From JBIOJB01 sp044450465 (lineage in GTDB: Bacteria > Chloroflexota > Dormibacteria > Dormibacterales > Dormibacteraceae): a DNA stretch of 5,166 nucleotides. The notes beneath the pieces are model-generated. The model saw only the letters and a program-made list of their open reading frames with translations, had not been told where the DNA came from and searched no databases. A program made the position numbers and the translations under genes. The stretch's first letter is position 1. Each line of letters starts with the position of its first letter. Shown here piece after piece: positions 1 to 5,166 of the stretch. The DNA lies in assembly GCA_044450465.1 (NCBI GenBank), contig JBIOJB010000145.1, positions 1 through 5,166 of the forward strand, given 5' to 3'.

Positions 1-1026
1 ACGCTCCGGGAAAGTGGCGAAGTGGGCCTCCCGGTAGGGCTGGGTCGCAATCATCCAGACCGAGCGCTTGTTGCGGCCGCTGCGGGCGGTCAGCGACTGG
101 CCGCCTTCGATCATCGCTTGGTGGCGTGAGTAGAGCGCGCTGGGCAGTTCCTTGCGAGTCGGGCTCACCGCGGGCCGCTCTCCCTGCTCGCGGCCGAGCC
201 GGTGGATGGTGCCATGGCTCCCGGGTCCGGTGTCCCAACCAGCCGGCGCAGTGCCGTTGGAGCGTGCGGCGGGCTCCCGGATCGCCTCGGCGTCGTAGAA
301 GTAGCGTGGGCTTCGCGAAAGCAGGAAGACGTATTCGTGGGCACGGGTGGGCCGGTCGCTTACCGACTCGGGCATGGGGTTTGGTTTGGCCCAGATCACA
401 TCCGCGCGCAGGTACCAGCCATCCGCCTGAAGCCCGAGCGCCACCCGCCAGGGGATTCCGACCAGATCCTTCGCTTTGAGTCCGATAGCGTTGACCCGCC
501 GATCGCCCATCGAGCCGGCCGCCTGCCAGTAGCCGACCCGGGCTGGCGAGGGCTGGCGGGGAGCGGTGGTGCCGGCGTTGTAACAGTCGCCGAGGTTGAG
601 CCAGAGCGTGCTCTGCGGCTTGAGCACGCGGCGGACCTCGCGGAAGATGTCGACCAGGTGCTGGACGTAGAGCTCCGGCGAAGGCTCAAGACCGAGGTGA
701 CCTCGCCAGGCTCCGCATCGAGCGCAGGTTGCCGTCGCGTCGCCTGCGTTCTGTGGAGGCGTGGAATTCGCCGGCCACGTGGGTCGCGGCAATTGGCCGC
801 GGTTAGCGCGACCGCCCCTTCCATCGCGATCGGCCCATCGGTGGATGCATTCGCGATCGCCCCCCCAGACCTGAGCCGGAATGCCGTAGTCGCGCAGACC
901 CCAGTAGGGAGGTGAGGTCACGCAGCAGTCGACGCTTGCCTCGGGCAGTTGGGCGAGAACCTGGCGGACATCGCCCAGGTAGGCGGTGACCGCCCCATCG
1001 AGGTAGGCGGGAAGGCGAGCGCTCAT
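1..1026 (-). CDS. Beta-class DNA methyltransferase (N4-cytosine or N6-adenine), C-terminus outside window
   Basis: Translating the minus strand from the ATG at 1026-1024 gives 342 codons without a stop up to the window edge, so the gene is 3'-partial. It should transfer a methyl group from S-adenosylmethionine to an exocyclic amino group in DNA. The catalytic motif IV, TSPPYW, is at residues 37-42, near the N-terminus. LYVQHLVDIFREVRRVLKP (119-137), LWLNLGDCY (141-149), GIPWRVALGLQADGW (190-204), VIWAKPNPMPES (210-221) and RAHEYVFLLSRSPRYFY (228-244) follow the conserved order of the family. Motif IV leading means permuted beta class, so the SAM-binding FxGxG motif should lie just beyond position 1, after HFATFPER. 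SPPY is more typical of m4C enzymes, but m6A is possible. C60, H62, C101 and C104 (CARCGAW) could form a zinc knuckle, an insertion familiar in this group. The start overlaps the amidoligase stop by one base. No restriction endonuclease is visible, so it may be an orphan or phage-type methylase. Confidence 0.93.
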   Translation of the reverse strand, partial: MSARLPAYLDGAVTAYLGDVRQVLAQLPEASVDCCVTSPPYWGLRDYGIPAQVWGGDRECIHRWADRDGRGGRANRGQLPRPTWPANSTPPQNAGDATATCARCGAWRGHLGLEPSPELYVQHLVDIFREVRRVLKPQSTLWLNLGDCYNAGTTAPRQPSPARVGYWQAAGSMGDRRVNAIGLKAKDLVGIPWRVALGLQADGWYLRADVIWAKPNPMPESVSDRPTRAHEYVFLLSRSPRYFYDAEAIREPAARSNGTAPAGWDTGPGSHGTIHRLGREQGERPAVSPTRKELPSALYSRHQAMIEGGQSLTARSGRNKRSVWMIATQPYREAHFATFPER

Positions 1027-1028
1027 CA
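1024..1028 (-). promoter_or_regulatory. TGATG stop/start overlap coupling amidoligase and methyltransferase
   Basis: On the minus strand the TGA of the amidoligase (1028-1026) shares its A with the ATG of the methyltransferase (1026-1024). This layout normally gives translational coupling by re-initiation. A purine-rich GGGGGCGGACAG lies about 8 nt upstream, inside the amidoligase C-terminus, and may serve as a weak ribosome binding site. Confidence 0.75.
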
Positions 1029-2303
1029 GGCCGCTGTCCGCCCCCGCTGCCAGGTGGAGCGCTCGTAGAGCCAGTAGAGCTTGAGCTTGTCCTTGGGCCG
1101 CACGAATACCAGGTCGGCAAAGCGCCGGAGCAGCCCGTCGCCCTGATCGCTGGACTGACCGCCGACGTGGCTGCCAAGCCGGTGGCGCTCGGCGGGAATG
1201 GCCGAGTCGGGCAGCTCGGCTGCTCGTTTGGTGACCCAGCAGGCGAGCTTGATGTTGGCCTGCAGGCGAGCCGGATCGAGGCTCGAGTCGAAGTAGCGGT
1301 ACTCGATCGTCCGCCGCTGCTCAAGGAGGTTGCCGTAGTTCAGCCCCACTCCGTGGCTGGAACCAACCCGGTAGGCGAGATCGCTGAGGCTTTGGGCCTC
1401 CTCGAAGCGGCCCGTGCCCATCGGGCCGCACCAGCGATAGCCGTTGCCGGCGCCGCGGTGCTGGCGTCCGCCGCGGCCGCTTCCGGCGGCCAGGCGGTAC
1501 ATCAGGTCCTCGGCCCAGGCGCAGACCTCCGCAACGCGGCGGAAGCGGTTGACGTCGTGGTCTAGATTGGCTGAGTCGGCACCGACGTGGACGTGGCCGC
1601 CGGTTCGGGTGGTGGTGTGAGCGCCCTGATCGCGCAGGATCTGGCAGACGCGCTCCAGCTCGGCCCAGGCCTCAGGGGTGTCGCGCAGGACTGGGCTGAC
1701 CACCTCGCCGGTGACCGTGGCGTCGCGCTCGATGACCCACTTGCCGGGCATCCGCTGGCCGGAGTGGTAGGCCTCCTGGTGAGGGGTGGCCGCGAGGCCT
1801 GCATCGTAAAAGGCTTGGGCGACCGCGTTGGGGTCGGCGCCGTCGAACTCGATCTCGATCCCGAAGGTCTGGTTGGGGTCGCCGATCACGTTCTCCCTCT
1901 CGTACTCGGCCGCGGCTGCGCTGCGGGCCAGACGCTGGAGTTGGCGGTGCAGGTCGTCGTCGGCGACCAGCGAGCGCTCGCCTTCTGGCACGTCTTCGCC
2001 CTGCGTGCGCAAGAACTCCTGCCAGAGCCCCTGCGCTCGCAGCTGCTCGCGCTCGATGCGCTCGCGCTCCGAAACCACGCGGGCCTCAGCCTGGGCGTAT
2101 AGGTCCGCCCACTCGGGCGTGTCCGCCGCCGGCTCATCGGCGAGCAGCGCACCGAAGGCGACGATCGCGGACTCTGGTTCGGCGAGGGCGACGGCCCCGC
2201 CGGCAGGGACTGGCGCACCGACGACGGCTTGGATGACCGCCGCCACCGGCATGCCGGCATCGGTTCCCGCCGCTGCTCTGCGGCTCCCGCCCTTGCTGGG
2301 CAC
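1026..2303 (-). CDS. Amidoligase-family enzyme (glutamine-synthetase/GCS-like COOH-NH2 ligase)
   Basis: This 425-residue protein should form amide bonds between a carboxylate and an amine using ATP, probably in the cytoplasm; the substrate is unknown. The catalytic domain starts near residue 145. FGIEIEF (147-153) is the first metal-binding strand, with E150 and E152. WVIERDATVTGEVVSPVL (189-206) carries the second acidic set, E192, D194 and E200. GGHVHVG (235-241) is the His-containing nucleotide/metal motif, and RRTIEYRYFD (330-339) matches the C-terminal E-x-R element. Together these are diagnostic of the family (Pfam Amidoligase_2 type). The first 145 residues are extra: MPSKGGSRR, an Ala/Gly/Pro-rich stretch (10-57), then charged helices (64-135). 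The GTG start at 2303 is 3 nt after the ATP-grasp stop and has no clear Shine-Dalgarno, so coupling is likely. It is preferred over the ATG at 2252 because MPSKGG matches the neighbour's start. All key residues are present, so the enzyme looks active. Confidence 0.88.
   Translation of the reverse strand: MPSKGGSRRAAAGTDAGMPVAAVIQAVVGAPVPAGGAVALAEPESAIVAFGALLADEPAADTPEWADLYAQAEARVVSERERIEREQLRAQGLWQEFLRTQGEDVPEGERSLVADDDLHRQLQRLARSAAAAEYERENVIGDPNQTFGIEIEFDGADPNAVAQAFYDAGLAATPHQEAYHSGQRMPGKWVIERDATVTGEVVSPVLRDTPEAWAELERVCQILRDQGAHTTTRTGGHVHVGADSANLDHDVNRFRRVAEVCAWAEDLMYRLAAGSGRGGRQHRGAGNGYRWCGPMGTGRFEEAQSLSDLAYRVGSSHGVGLNYGNLLEQRRTIEYRYFDSSLDPARLQANIKLACWVTKRAAELPDSAIPAERHRLGSHVGGQSSDQGDGLLRRFADLVFVRPKDKLKLYWLYERSTWQRGRTAA
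2287..2302 (-). repeat. Copy 1 of 16-nt leader repeat encoding PSKGG
   Basis: On the minus strand this is TGCCCAGCAAGGGCGG, the start of the amidoligase gene from the second base of its GTG codon. It matches the start of the ATP-grasp gene at 3643-3628 at 15 of 16 positions, in the same reading frame. It marks a shared protein leader, not a separate DNA element. Confidence 0.8.
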
Positions 2304-2306
2304 GGC

Positions 2307-3650
2307 TCAGCTGGCACGGGCCGTGCGCCCGCGCAGCGTCTGCTGGATCTGGGCGTAAAGGTTTCTCAGGGTCTCCGCCGACATGCCGGGGGCGGCGTTC
2401 GCCTCCAGGCAGAGCACGCGTCCGCTGCGCAGGTCCTCAACCACATCGACGCCGCTGTAATCGAGTCCGATCCGGCGCGCAGCCTCCCTCGCTGTCGAGG
2501 CCACCGCCGCCGGCAGCATGTGCACCTGCTCGAAGGACCATTCCGGCCGCAACTCCTCGGGCGAGGTGCCCTCAGGAGGCCGCTTCAGGTAGGCGGAGAC
2601 GACTCGCCCGGAGAGAACGGATACCCGGTACTCCCGGCGTGCGGGGACGAACTCCTGGAACAGGTCGTAGCGGACCCGCTCGCTCCAACCGGCGTCCGCC
2701 CAGATCACTGCCTTCCCGGAGCCGCGCGCGCCGTGGCGGCGCTTGGCCACCACCTGTTCGGTTCCGAGCAGGCCGGTGTCGTCCGGTCGTAGCACCGTGC
2801 GCGGGGCCAGCTCGCCGAGCCGGCGCAGCGACTCGACCTGGTCCGAGGAGATGCGCACCGACTCCGGCCGGTTGAGGGAGACAAGGTCCGCGGGCATCGC
2901 TTCGCCGCCGCCCCAGTTCAGGACCAGAGGCAGGCGATCGCCGCCGCGCGGAATCTCACTGGCCTCGTGGACCAGGTGGACCTGAGCGCCTTCAGCGGCG
3001 ACTGCTTCGACATTGCGTGCCACCGCATCGGACGGAATCGAGGCCCGAGCCAGGACGTAGACCGGCACGTCGTCGGGCGAGGGCCGGAAGGCGACCTGCC
3101 TCAGACGGACCCTGCCCGTTGGCTGCGGCGGGGGATTCTCGGAGCCGGCGATCAGGCCAGGTTGCCGTCGCCGCGAGAGCTCGAGAAGGCGATCGACTGC
3201 GGCCCCGCGGGAAGAGAGATCGATCTGGTCGGCGATCGGGAGCCCAGCTGCCTGACGTGCTGCTTCCAATTGCCGCAGCTCGTGGAGGCGAACGTCGAGA
3301 TCGTCGAGCGCGGCGCGAATGGTCTCTTCGTCCTCGGACTCACGGACTCGGTCGAGGCGGCGAAGTCGTGACTGCAGGCGGCGCAGGCGATAGCCATAGA
3401 GCTCGTCCAACTCCGCGGGGCTGAGCTCCTCCTGCCGGCGGGCGAGCTCGTTGAAGCGGTCGACCTCGGCGCCGCGTCGAAGCGCTCGGACCAAGTCTTC
3501 ATCGGCAATAGCGAAGGCTGGCCCGCTGGGCACCAGCCCTGCGCCGGATGATTCCAGTATCGGCGGCCCTGCCGCTGCCACGGTGCCCGTGATGGCTGAC
3601 ATCGCCACCCGGCTGGAAGAGCGCCGGCCGCCCTTGCTCGGCATGCTCAC
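2307..3650 (-). CDS. ATP-grasp ligase (RimK-like), partner of the amidoligase
   Basis: This 447-residue protein has a C-terminal ATP-grasp domain expected to activate a carboxylate as an acyl-phosphate and join it to an amine; the substrate is unknown. The pre-ATP-grasp Rossmann-like region runs about 195-290, with VYVLAR (197-202), VLNWGGGE (243-250) and LNRPESVRISSDQVESLRRLGE (259-280). The ATP-binding lysine is K303 in VVAKRRHGARGSGKAV (300-315), which also holds the Gly-rich loop. FQEFVP (331-336) is the adenine-contacting hinge. REYRVSVL (339-346) supplies conserved basic and acidic residues. CLEANAAPGM (414-423) is the Mg-binding E-x-N-x3-PG signature, with E416 and N418. Residues 1-50 are a leader (MSMPSKGGRR, then an Ala/Gly/Pro-rich stretch), and 50-165 is highly charged and helical, probably coiled coil. 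It is first in the operon. GTG at 3650 has GGAG 5 nt upstream; the in-frame ATG at 3644 begins exactly at MPSKGG and is a real alternative. Confidence 0.88.
   Translation of the reverse strand: MSMPSKGGRRSSSRVAMSAITGTVAAAGPPILESSGAGLVPSGPAFAIADEDLVRALRRGAEVDRFNELARRQEELSPAELDELYGYRLRRLQSRLRRLDRVRESEDEETIRAALDDLDVRLHELRQLEAARQAAGLPIADQIDLSSRGAAVDRLLELSRRRQPGLIAGSENPPPQPTGRVRLRQVAFRPSPDDVPVYVLARASIPSDAVARNVEAVAAEGAQVHLVHEASEIPRGGDRLPLVLNWGGGEAMPADLVSLNRPESVRISSDQVESLRRLGELAPRTVLRPDDTGLLGTEQVVAKRRHGARGSGKAVIWADAGWSERVRYDLFQEFVPARREYRVSVLSGRVVSAYLKRPPEGTSPEELRPEWSFEQVHMLPAAVASTAREAARRIGLDYSGVDVVEDLRSGRVLCLEANAAPGMSAETLRNLYAQIQQTLRGRTARAS
3628..3643 (-). repeat. Copy 2 of 16-nt leader repeat encoding PSKGG
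   Basis: On the minus strand this is TGCCGAGCAAGGGCGG at the ATG (3644) of the ATP-grasp gene. It differs at one base from the start of the downstream amidoligase gene at 2302-2287. Both copies are read as PSKGG immediately after the initiator. Confidence 0.8.
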
Positions 3651-3655
3651 TTCAG

Positions 3656-3659
3656 CTCC
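3656..3659 (-). promoter_or_regulatory. Ribosome binding site of the ATP-grasp gene
   Basis: GGAG on the minus strand sits 5 nt before the GTG at 3650 and 11 nt before the ATG at 3644. The spacing favours the GTG slightly, while the shared MPSKGG leader favours the ATG. No convincing -35/-10 pair was found between here and the upstream recombinase fragment, so the operon promoter is not located. Confidence 0.5.
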
Positions 3660-3701
3660 ATCGCGAGGCGAGTCTCATGCGGCACGTGACGCCTCTTGTT
3701 G

Positions 3702-3741
3702 TACCGGCAGCAGGTAGGTATTCCTCACTTGCGCAATTCCT
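3702..3741. repeat. 40-bp direct repeat, left copy
   Basis: This copy matches 4279-4318 at 38 of 40 positions with no gap; the differences are at 3713 and 3722. It contains the 8-bp palindrome TTGCGCAA (3729-3736). It covers the end of the recombinase fragment and its ancestral stop. It is better conserved than the coding sequence next to it, although half of it lies downstream of the stop. Weak gapped similarity continues outward to about 3688. Confidence 0.9.
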
Positions 3742-3932
3742 CTCTGCGGGCGGCGACAGTCGACGCTACTGGCCTCGAGATAGGCGGTCCAGTCAGGCTG
3801 CGAGTGGGAGGTCCAGCGCTGAGTCGGCTGGACGATCAGCCCAAACAGATCGGCGATAACCGGCGGTTGCAGTTCAGCGGCGAATGCCATCCCGCTAACG
3901 ACGACCGAGTGTTGACAAACCCCGGCGCAACG
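3702..3932 (-). pseudogene. Displaced, decayed 3' fragment of the recombinase gene
   Basis: The minus strand here encodes a diverged copy of the last ~70 codons of the recombinase at 4302-5166. It reads RCAGVCQHS against RHVGVRSHA, then FAAELQPPVIADLFGL against FAAELPLPVLADLLGL, then RWTSHSQPDWTAYL against KWASYTQPDWAAYL. About 26 of the 40 residues in the central block are identical. Nothing corresponding to the first 210 residues is present. The Arg of HxxR and the Tyr of WASY are lost (WTSH here), and one extra base near 3745-3775 shifts the frame so the ancestral TGA is skipped. The minus frame stays open upstream to 4256, but that part is antisense to the small membrane gene and looks non-coding. 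This is best read as a leftover 3' end from integration or partial duplication; a functional short protein is unlikely. Confidence 0.8.
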
Positions 3933-3941
3933 GACTGTCGT
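3912..3941 (+). promoter_or_regulatory. Possible promoter of the small membrane gene
   Basis: A perfect TTGACA lies at 3912-3917, 48 nt upstream of the GTG at 3966. The best -10 at an acceptable distance is TGTCGT (3936-3941, 18-bp spacer), which is poor. A consensus -35 hexamer is uncommon by chance in such GC-rich DNA, but without a good -10 this is tentative. The inverted repeat at 3929-3953 would overlap the -10 region and could act as an operator. Confidence 0.3.
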
Positions 3942-3953
3942 ACTGGGTCCGTT
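3929..3953. promoter_or_regulatory. 7-bp perfect inverted repeat upstream of the small membrane gene
   Basis: AACGGAC (3929-3935) and GTCCGTT (3947-3953) are exact reverse complements separated by 11 nt, with centres 18 bp apart. The element lies just upstream of the GTG at 3966 and at the point where similarity to the recombinase gene fades (about 3932). It could be an operator for a dimeric regulator, an mRNA hairpin, or part of a recombination site. Nothing in the window chooses between these. Confidence 0.45.
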
Positions 3954-3965
3954 ACGTAAGGAAAT

Positions 3966-4223
3966 GTGAGACGTTGTCTGTACGTGAGCACGCTGCGCTG
4001 GAGAGAAGGCCTGCTCGTCGGTCTGGGAGTCGGTGCGGTGGCCATCGGCCTCGCACTTTCGATTAGGCCGATCAACGACATCGCCCAAGAAGCGCAAGGA
4101 CATTGCGACTATCTCCCGTGCGTGACGTCGACCACAGTTCCGCTCCTGGCAGCGTTCTTGGCAGTCGCTCTGATTGGGGCGTTTGCGCTCTTCGCTGGCG
4201 TTAGGGGCATCCGGCGCCGATAG
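3966..4223 (+). CDS. Small two-helix membrane protein, function unknown
   Basis: This 85-residue protein is not recognised as a member of a named family. It has two hydrophobic segments, LLVGLGVGAVAIGLALSI (16-33) and VPLLAAFLAVALIGAFALF (58-76). Between them is a hydrophilic loop (34-55) with C47 and C52. Basic ends (RWRE near the start, RGIRRR at the end) predict both termini in the cytoplasm and the loop outside, where the two cysteines could form a disulfide. The GTG at 3966 is preceded by AAGGA at 3958-3962, a short but usable spacing; the GTG at 3984 is an alternative without a Shine-Dalgarno. It is the only plus-strand gene here and is convergent with the recombinase. It sits in the ~345-bp insert between the two copies of the recombinase 3' end. 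The hydrophobic pattern and clean stop support a real gene, but its small size leaves doubt. Confidence 0.6.
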   Translation: MRRCLYVSTLRWREGLLVGLGVGAVAIGLALSIRPINDIAQEAQGHCDYLPCVTSTTVPLLAAFLAVALIGAFALFAGVRGIRRR

Positions 4224-4278
4224 GCGCTCTTCGTGATCAGCCACGCGCGCCCCCACCCTCGATTTCGACCGCCTGCTT

Positions 4279-4318
4279 TACCGGCAGCACGTAGGTATAC
4301 CTCACTTGCGCAATTCCT
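4279..4318. repeat. 40-bp direct repeat, right copy, spanning the recombinase stop codon
   Basis: This copy is 577 bp to the right of the copy at 3702-3741, in the same orientation. It includes the recombinase stop codon (4304-4302), its last five codons and about 23 nt downstream. It contains two adjacent perfect palindromes, AGGTATACCT (4293-4302) and TTGCGCAA (4306-4313). In the left copy the first palindrome is broken by the base change at 3722. The palindromes and the position at a recombinase 3' end make an attachment or crossover site a reasonable idea. Confidence 0.9.
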
Positions 4319-5166
4319 CCGTCCGGACCGTTTGGTCGGCCGCCCGGGCCGCGAGATAGGCAGCCCAGTCGGGCTGCGTGTACGAAGCCCACTTCTGGGC
4401 GGTCTGGACAGTCAGGCCAAGCAGGTCCGCAAGGACCGGCAGTGGCAGCTCCGCAGCGAAGGCGATAAGAGCCGCCTGACGGGCGGCGTGACTTCTGACA
4501 CCGACATGACGCTGGAGGAGATCCCCGATGGCGTGGCTCGACAGCGGCTCACCAGGAACCACCCCAGGGAATAGCCACGGCGGACCATCAATAGGCAACA
4601 AGGAACGGCGGCGTGGCGATGCCGAGAGCTGTTGAAGGAGCGACGCGATTCGCGGTGGGATAAGGAGTGGCTGGCGCCCAACCTTCAGATACATGTCGTC
4701 GTTGGCCGAGCGTTGAATGTCCGCCGATGTGAGGCGGCGGATTCGCGCGAGCGTCAACCCGTACAGAAGGGCGAGCGCACCCGCGACGCGGGCCTCCAGT
4801 GGAAGGGCGCCGTCTTCGACGCAGCTACGCAGCTGTTGCCAGCGCTGCTCGTCCGTCATCAGGATCTGGCTTGGCCCCCGTCGGCTGGCCGAAGAGGGAA
4901 GCATGTGCCTGTCGGTCAGGCCGCGGTGCGTCGCCCAGTTCAGAAACGGCCCGACCTCAAGCCGACGGCCCGAGCTGCCGCTTACCAACCAATCATCGAC
5001 GTGCTCCTGCGTGAGGGCGGCGAGCGTGAGGCCGTGCTGGTCGAGCCAGGCCAGGAACTCGAGAACGACGTAGATCTGCGCGCGAAGCCGCGGACCGCTG
5101 GTGTCATGCCCGCGTCGATCAGCTCGACGCCTTGCCCTGCGCAGCAGCACCCAATGGGTGAAGGGA
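4302..5166 (-). CDS. Degenerate tyrosine recombinase / integrase-like protein, N-terminus outside window
   Basis: The frame is open to the window edge and the sequence before the GTG at 5150 (PFTHW) reads naturally as protein, so the gene is probably 5'-truncated. Numbers below count from that GTG. Residues 20-85 resemble a core-binding SAM-like domain (YVVLEFLAWLDQHG, 27-40; FLNWATHRGL, 69-78). Residues 95-270 resemble the catalytic domain: ALLYGLTLARIRRL (127-140) aligns with the Arg I region, LKVGRQPLLIP (155-165) with the beta-hairpin lysine, WLFPG (192-196) with a conserved linker, and SHAAR (220-224) with HxxR. ADLLGLTVQTAQKWASYTQPDWAAY (241-265) aligns with the last box. The usual His/Trp after LLG is Leu, and the nucleophile could be Y257 or Y265, so strand-transfer activity is uncertain. 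Related actinobacterial proteins with the W-x(n)-DW-x2-Y ending are, from memory, sometimes misnamed as Fis-family regulators. A decayed copy of its 3' end lies downstream. Confidence 0.75.
   Translation of the reverse strand, partial: PFTHWVLLRRARRRADRRGHDTSGPRLRAQIYVVLEFLAWLDQHGLTLAALTQEHVDDWLVSGSSGRRLEVGPFLNWATHRGLTDRHMLPSSASRRGPSQILMTDEQRWQQLRSCVEDGALPLEARVAGALALLYGLTLARIRRLTSADIQRSANDDMYLKVGRQPLLIPPRIASLLQQLSASPRRRSLLPIDGPPWLFPGVVPGEPLSSHAIGDLLQRHVGVRSHAARQAALIAFAAELPLPVLADLLGLTVQTAQKWASYTQPDWAAYLAARAADQTVRTEELRK

Noticed and set aside
126..915. Plus-strand open frames over the left end (237 and 117 residues)
   Set aside because: They lie antisense to the methyltransferase frame, which has clear family motifs throughout. 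The plus-strand proteins show no motif and reflect GC-rich shadow coding.
2246..2257. 12-bp perfect palindrome CCGGCATGCCGG
   Set aside because: It lies inside the amidoligase coding sequence and is explained by GC-rich codons for Ala-Gly-Met-Pro. Nothing around it suggests a site.
2487..2509. Fusion of the ATP-grasp and amidoligase into one polypeptide
   Set aside because: The ATP-grasp frame ends cleanly at TGA 2309-2307 after a complete E-x-N-x3-PG motif, and the amidoligase has its own GTG start and leader.
4213..4228. Hairpin GCGCC-GATA-GGCGC over the stop codon of the small membrane gene as a terminator
   Set aside because: The stem is only 5-6 bp and no T-tract follows, so an intrinsic terminator is not supported.
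4185..4233. 10-bp direct repeat GCGCTCTTCG at 4185-4194 and 4224-4233
   Set aside because: It is short and composed of common codons, with no third copy nearby. It is likely chance.
3675..4256. A 193-residue minus-strand frame as an intact gene
   Set aside because: Only its last third resembles the recombinase tail, and that part is frameshifted near the end. The first two thirds are antisense to the small membrane gene, with no recognisable domain.
3702..4318. Integron-type attC array or CRISPR array
   Set aside because: There are only two copies, 577 bp apart. They lack the paired-box folding of attC sites and the regular short spacing of CRISPR.

Overview
The window is GC-rich and densely coded, with strong G/C preference at third codon positions and GTG starts. 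That suggests a high-GC actinobacterium or an element carried by one. The lineage cannot be fixed from this sequence, and the best guess is an actinobacterial accessory or mobile region. Nearly everything lies on the minus strand.

Layout in minus-strand transcription order, right to left. (1) 5166-4302: the C-terminal part of a degenerate tyrosine-recombinase/integrase-like protein whose 5' end is outside the window. (2) 4278-3933: a short insert whose only gene is a small two-helix membrane protein on the plus strand (3966-4223). (3) 3932-3702: a second, decayed copy of the last ~70 codons of the recombinase. It ends in a 40-bp direct repeat (38/40 identical) that also spans the stop codon of the intact recombinase gene. 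(4) 3650-1: a compact operon of three genes: an ATP-grasp ligase (3650-2307), an amidoligase of the glutamine-synthetase/GCS-like fold (2303-1026), and a beta-class DNA methyltransferase (1026 to beyond position 1). The intergenic distances are 3 nt and a 1-nt TGATG overlap.

The operon looks like a peptide- or amide-bond-forming module, with two different ATP-dependent ligase folds made together and coupled to a DNA methyltransferase. The two ligases share an almost identical N-terminal leader (MPSKGG followed by basic residues), followed by Ala/Gly/Pro-rich and then helical extensions before their catalytic domains. This is the most unusual coding observation here. Paired ATP-grasp and amidoligase genes are known from comparative genomics as predicted makers of peptide tags or small modified peptides, including in phages. 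The substrate of this pair cannot be read from the sequence.

The repeat, displaced 3' fragment and inserted small gene next to the recombinase look like the scar of an integration or duplication at the 3' end of the recombinase gene. The methyltransferase and recombinase fit a mobile or phage-derived context. No tRNA, rRNA, CRISPR array or canonical IS element was seen.
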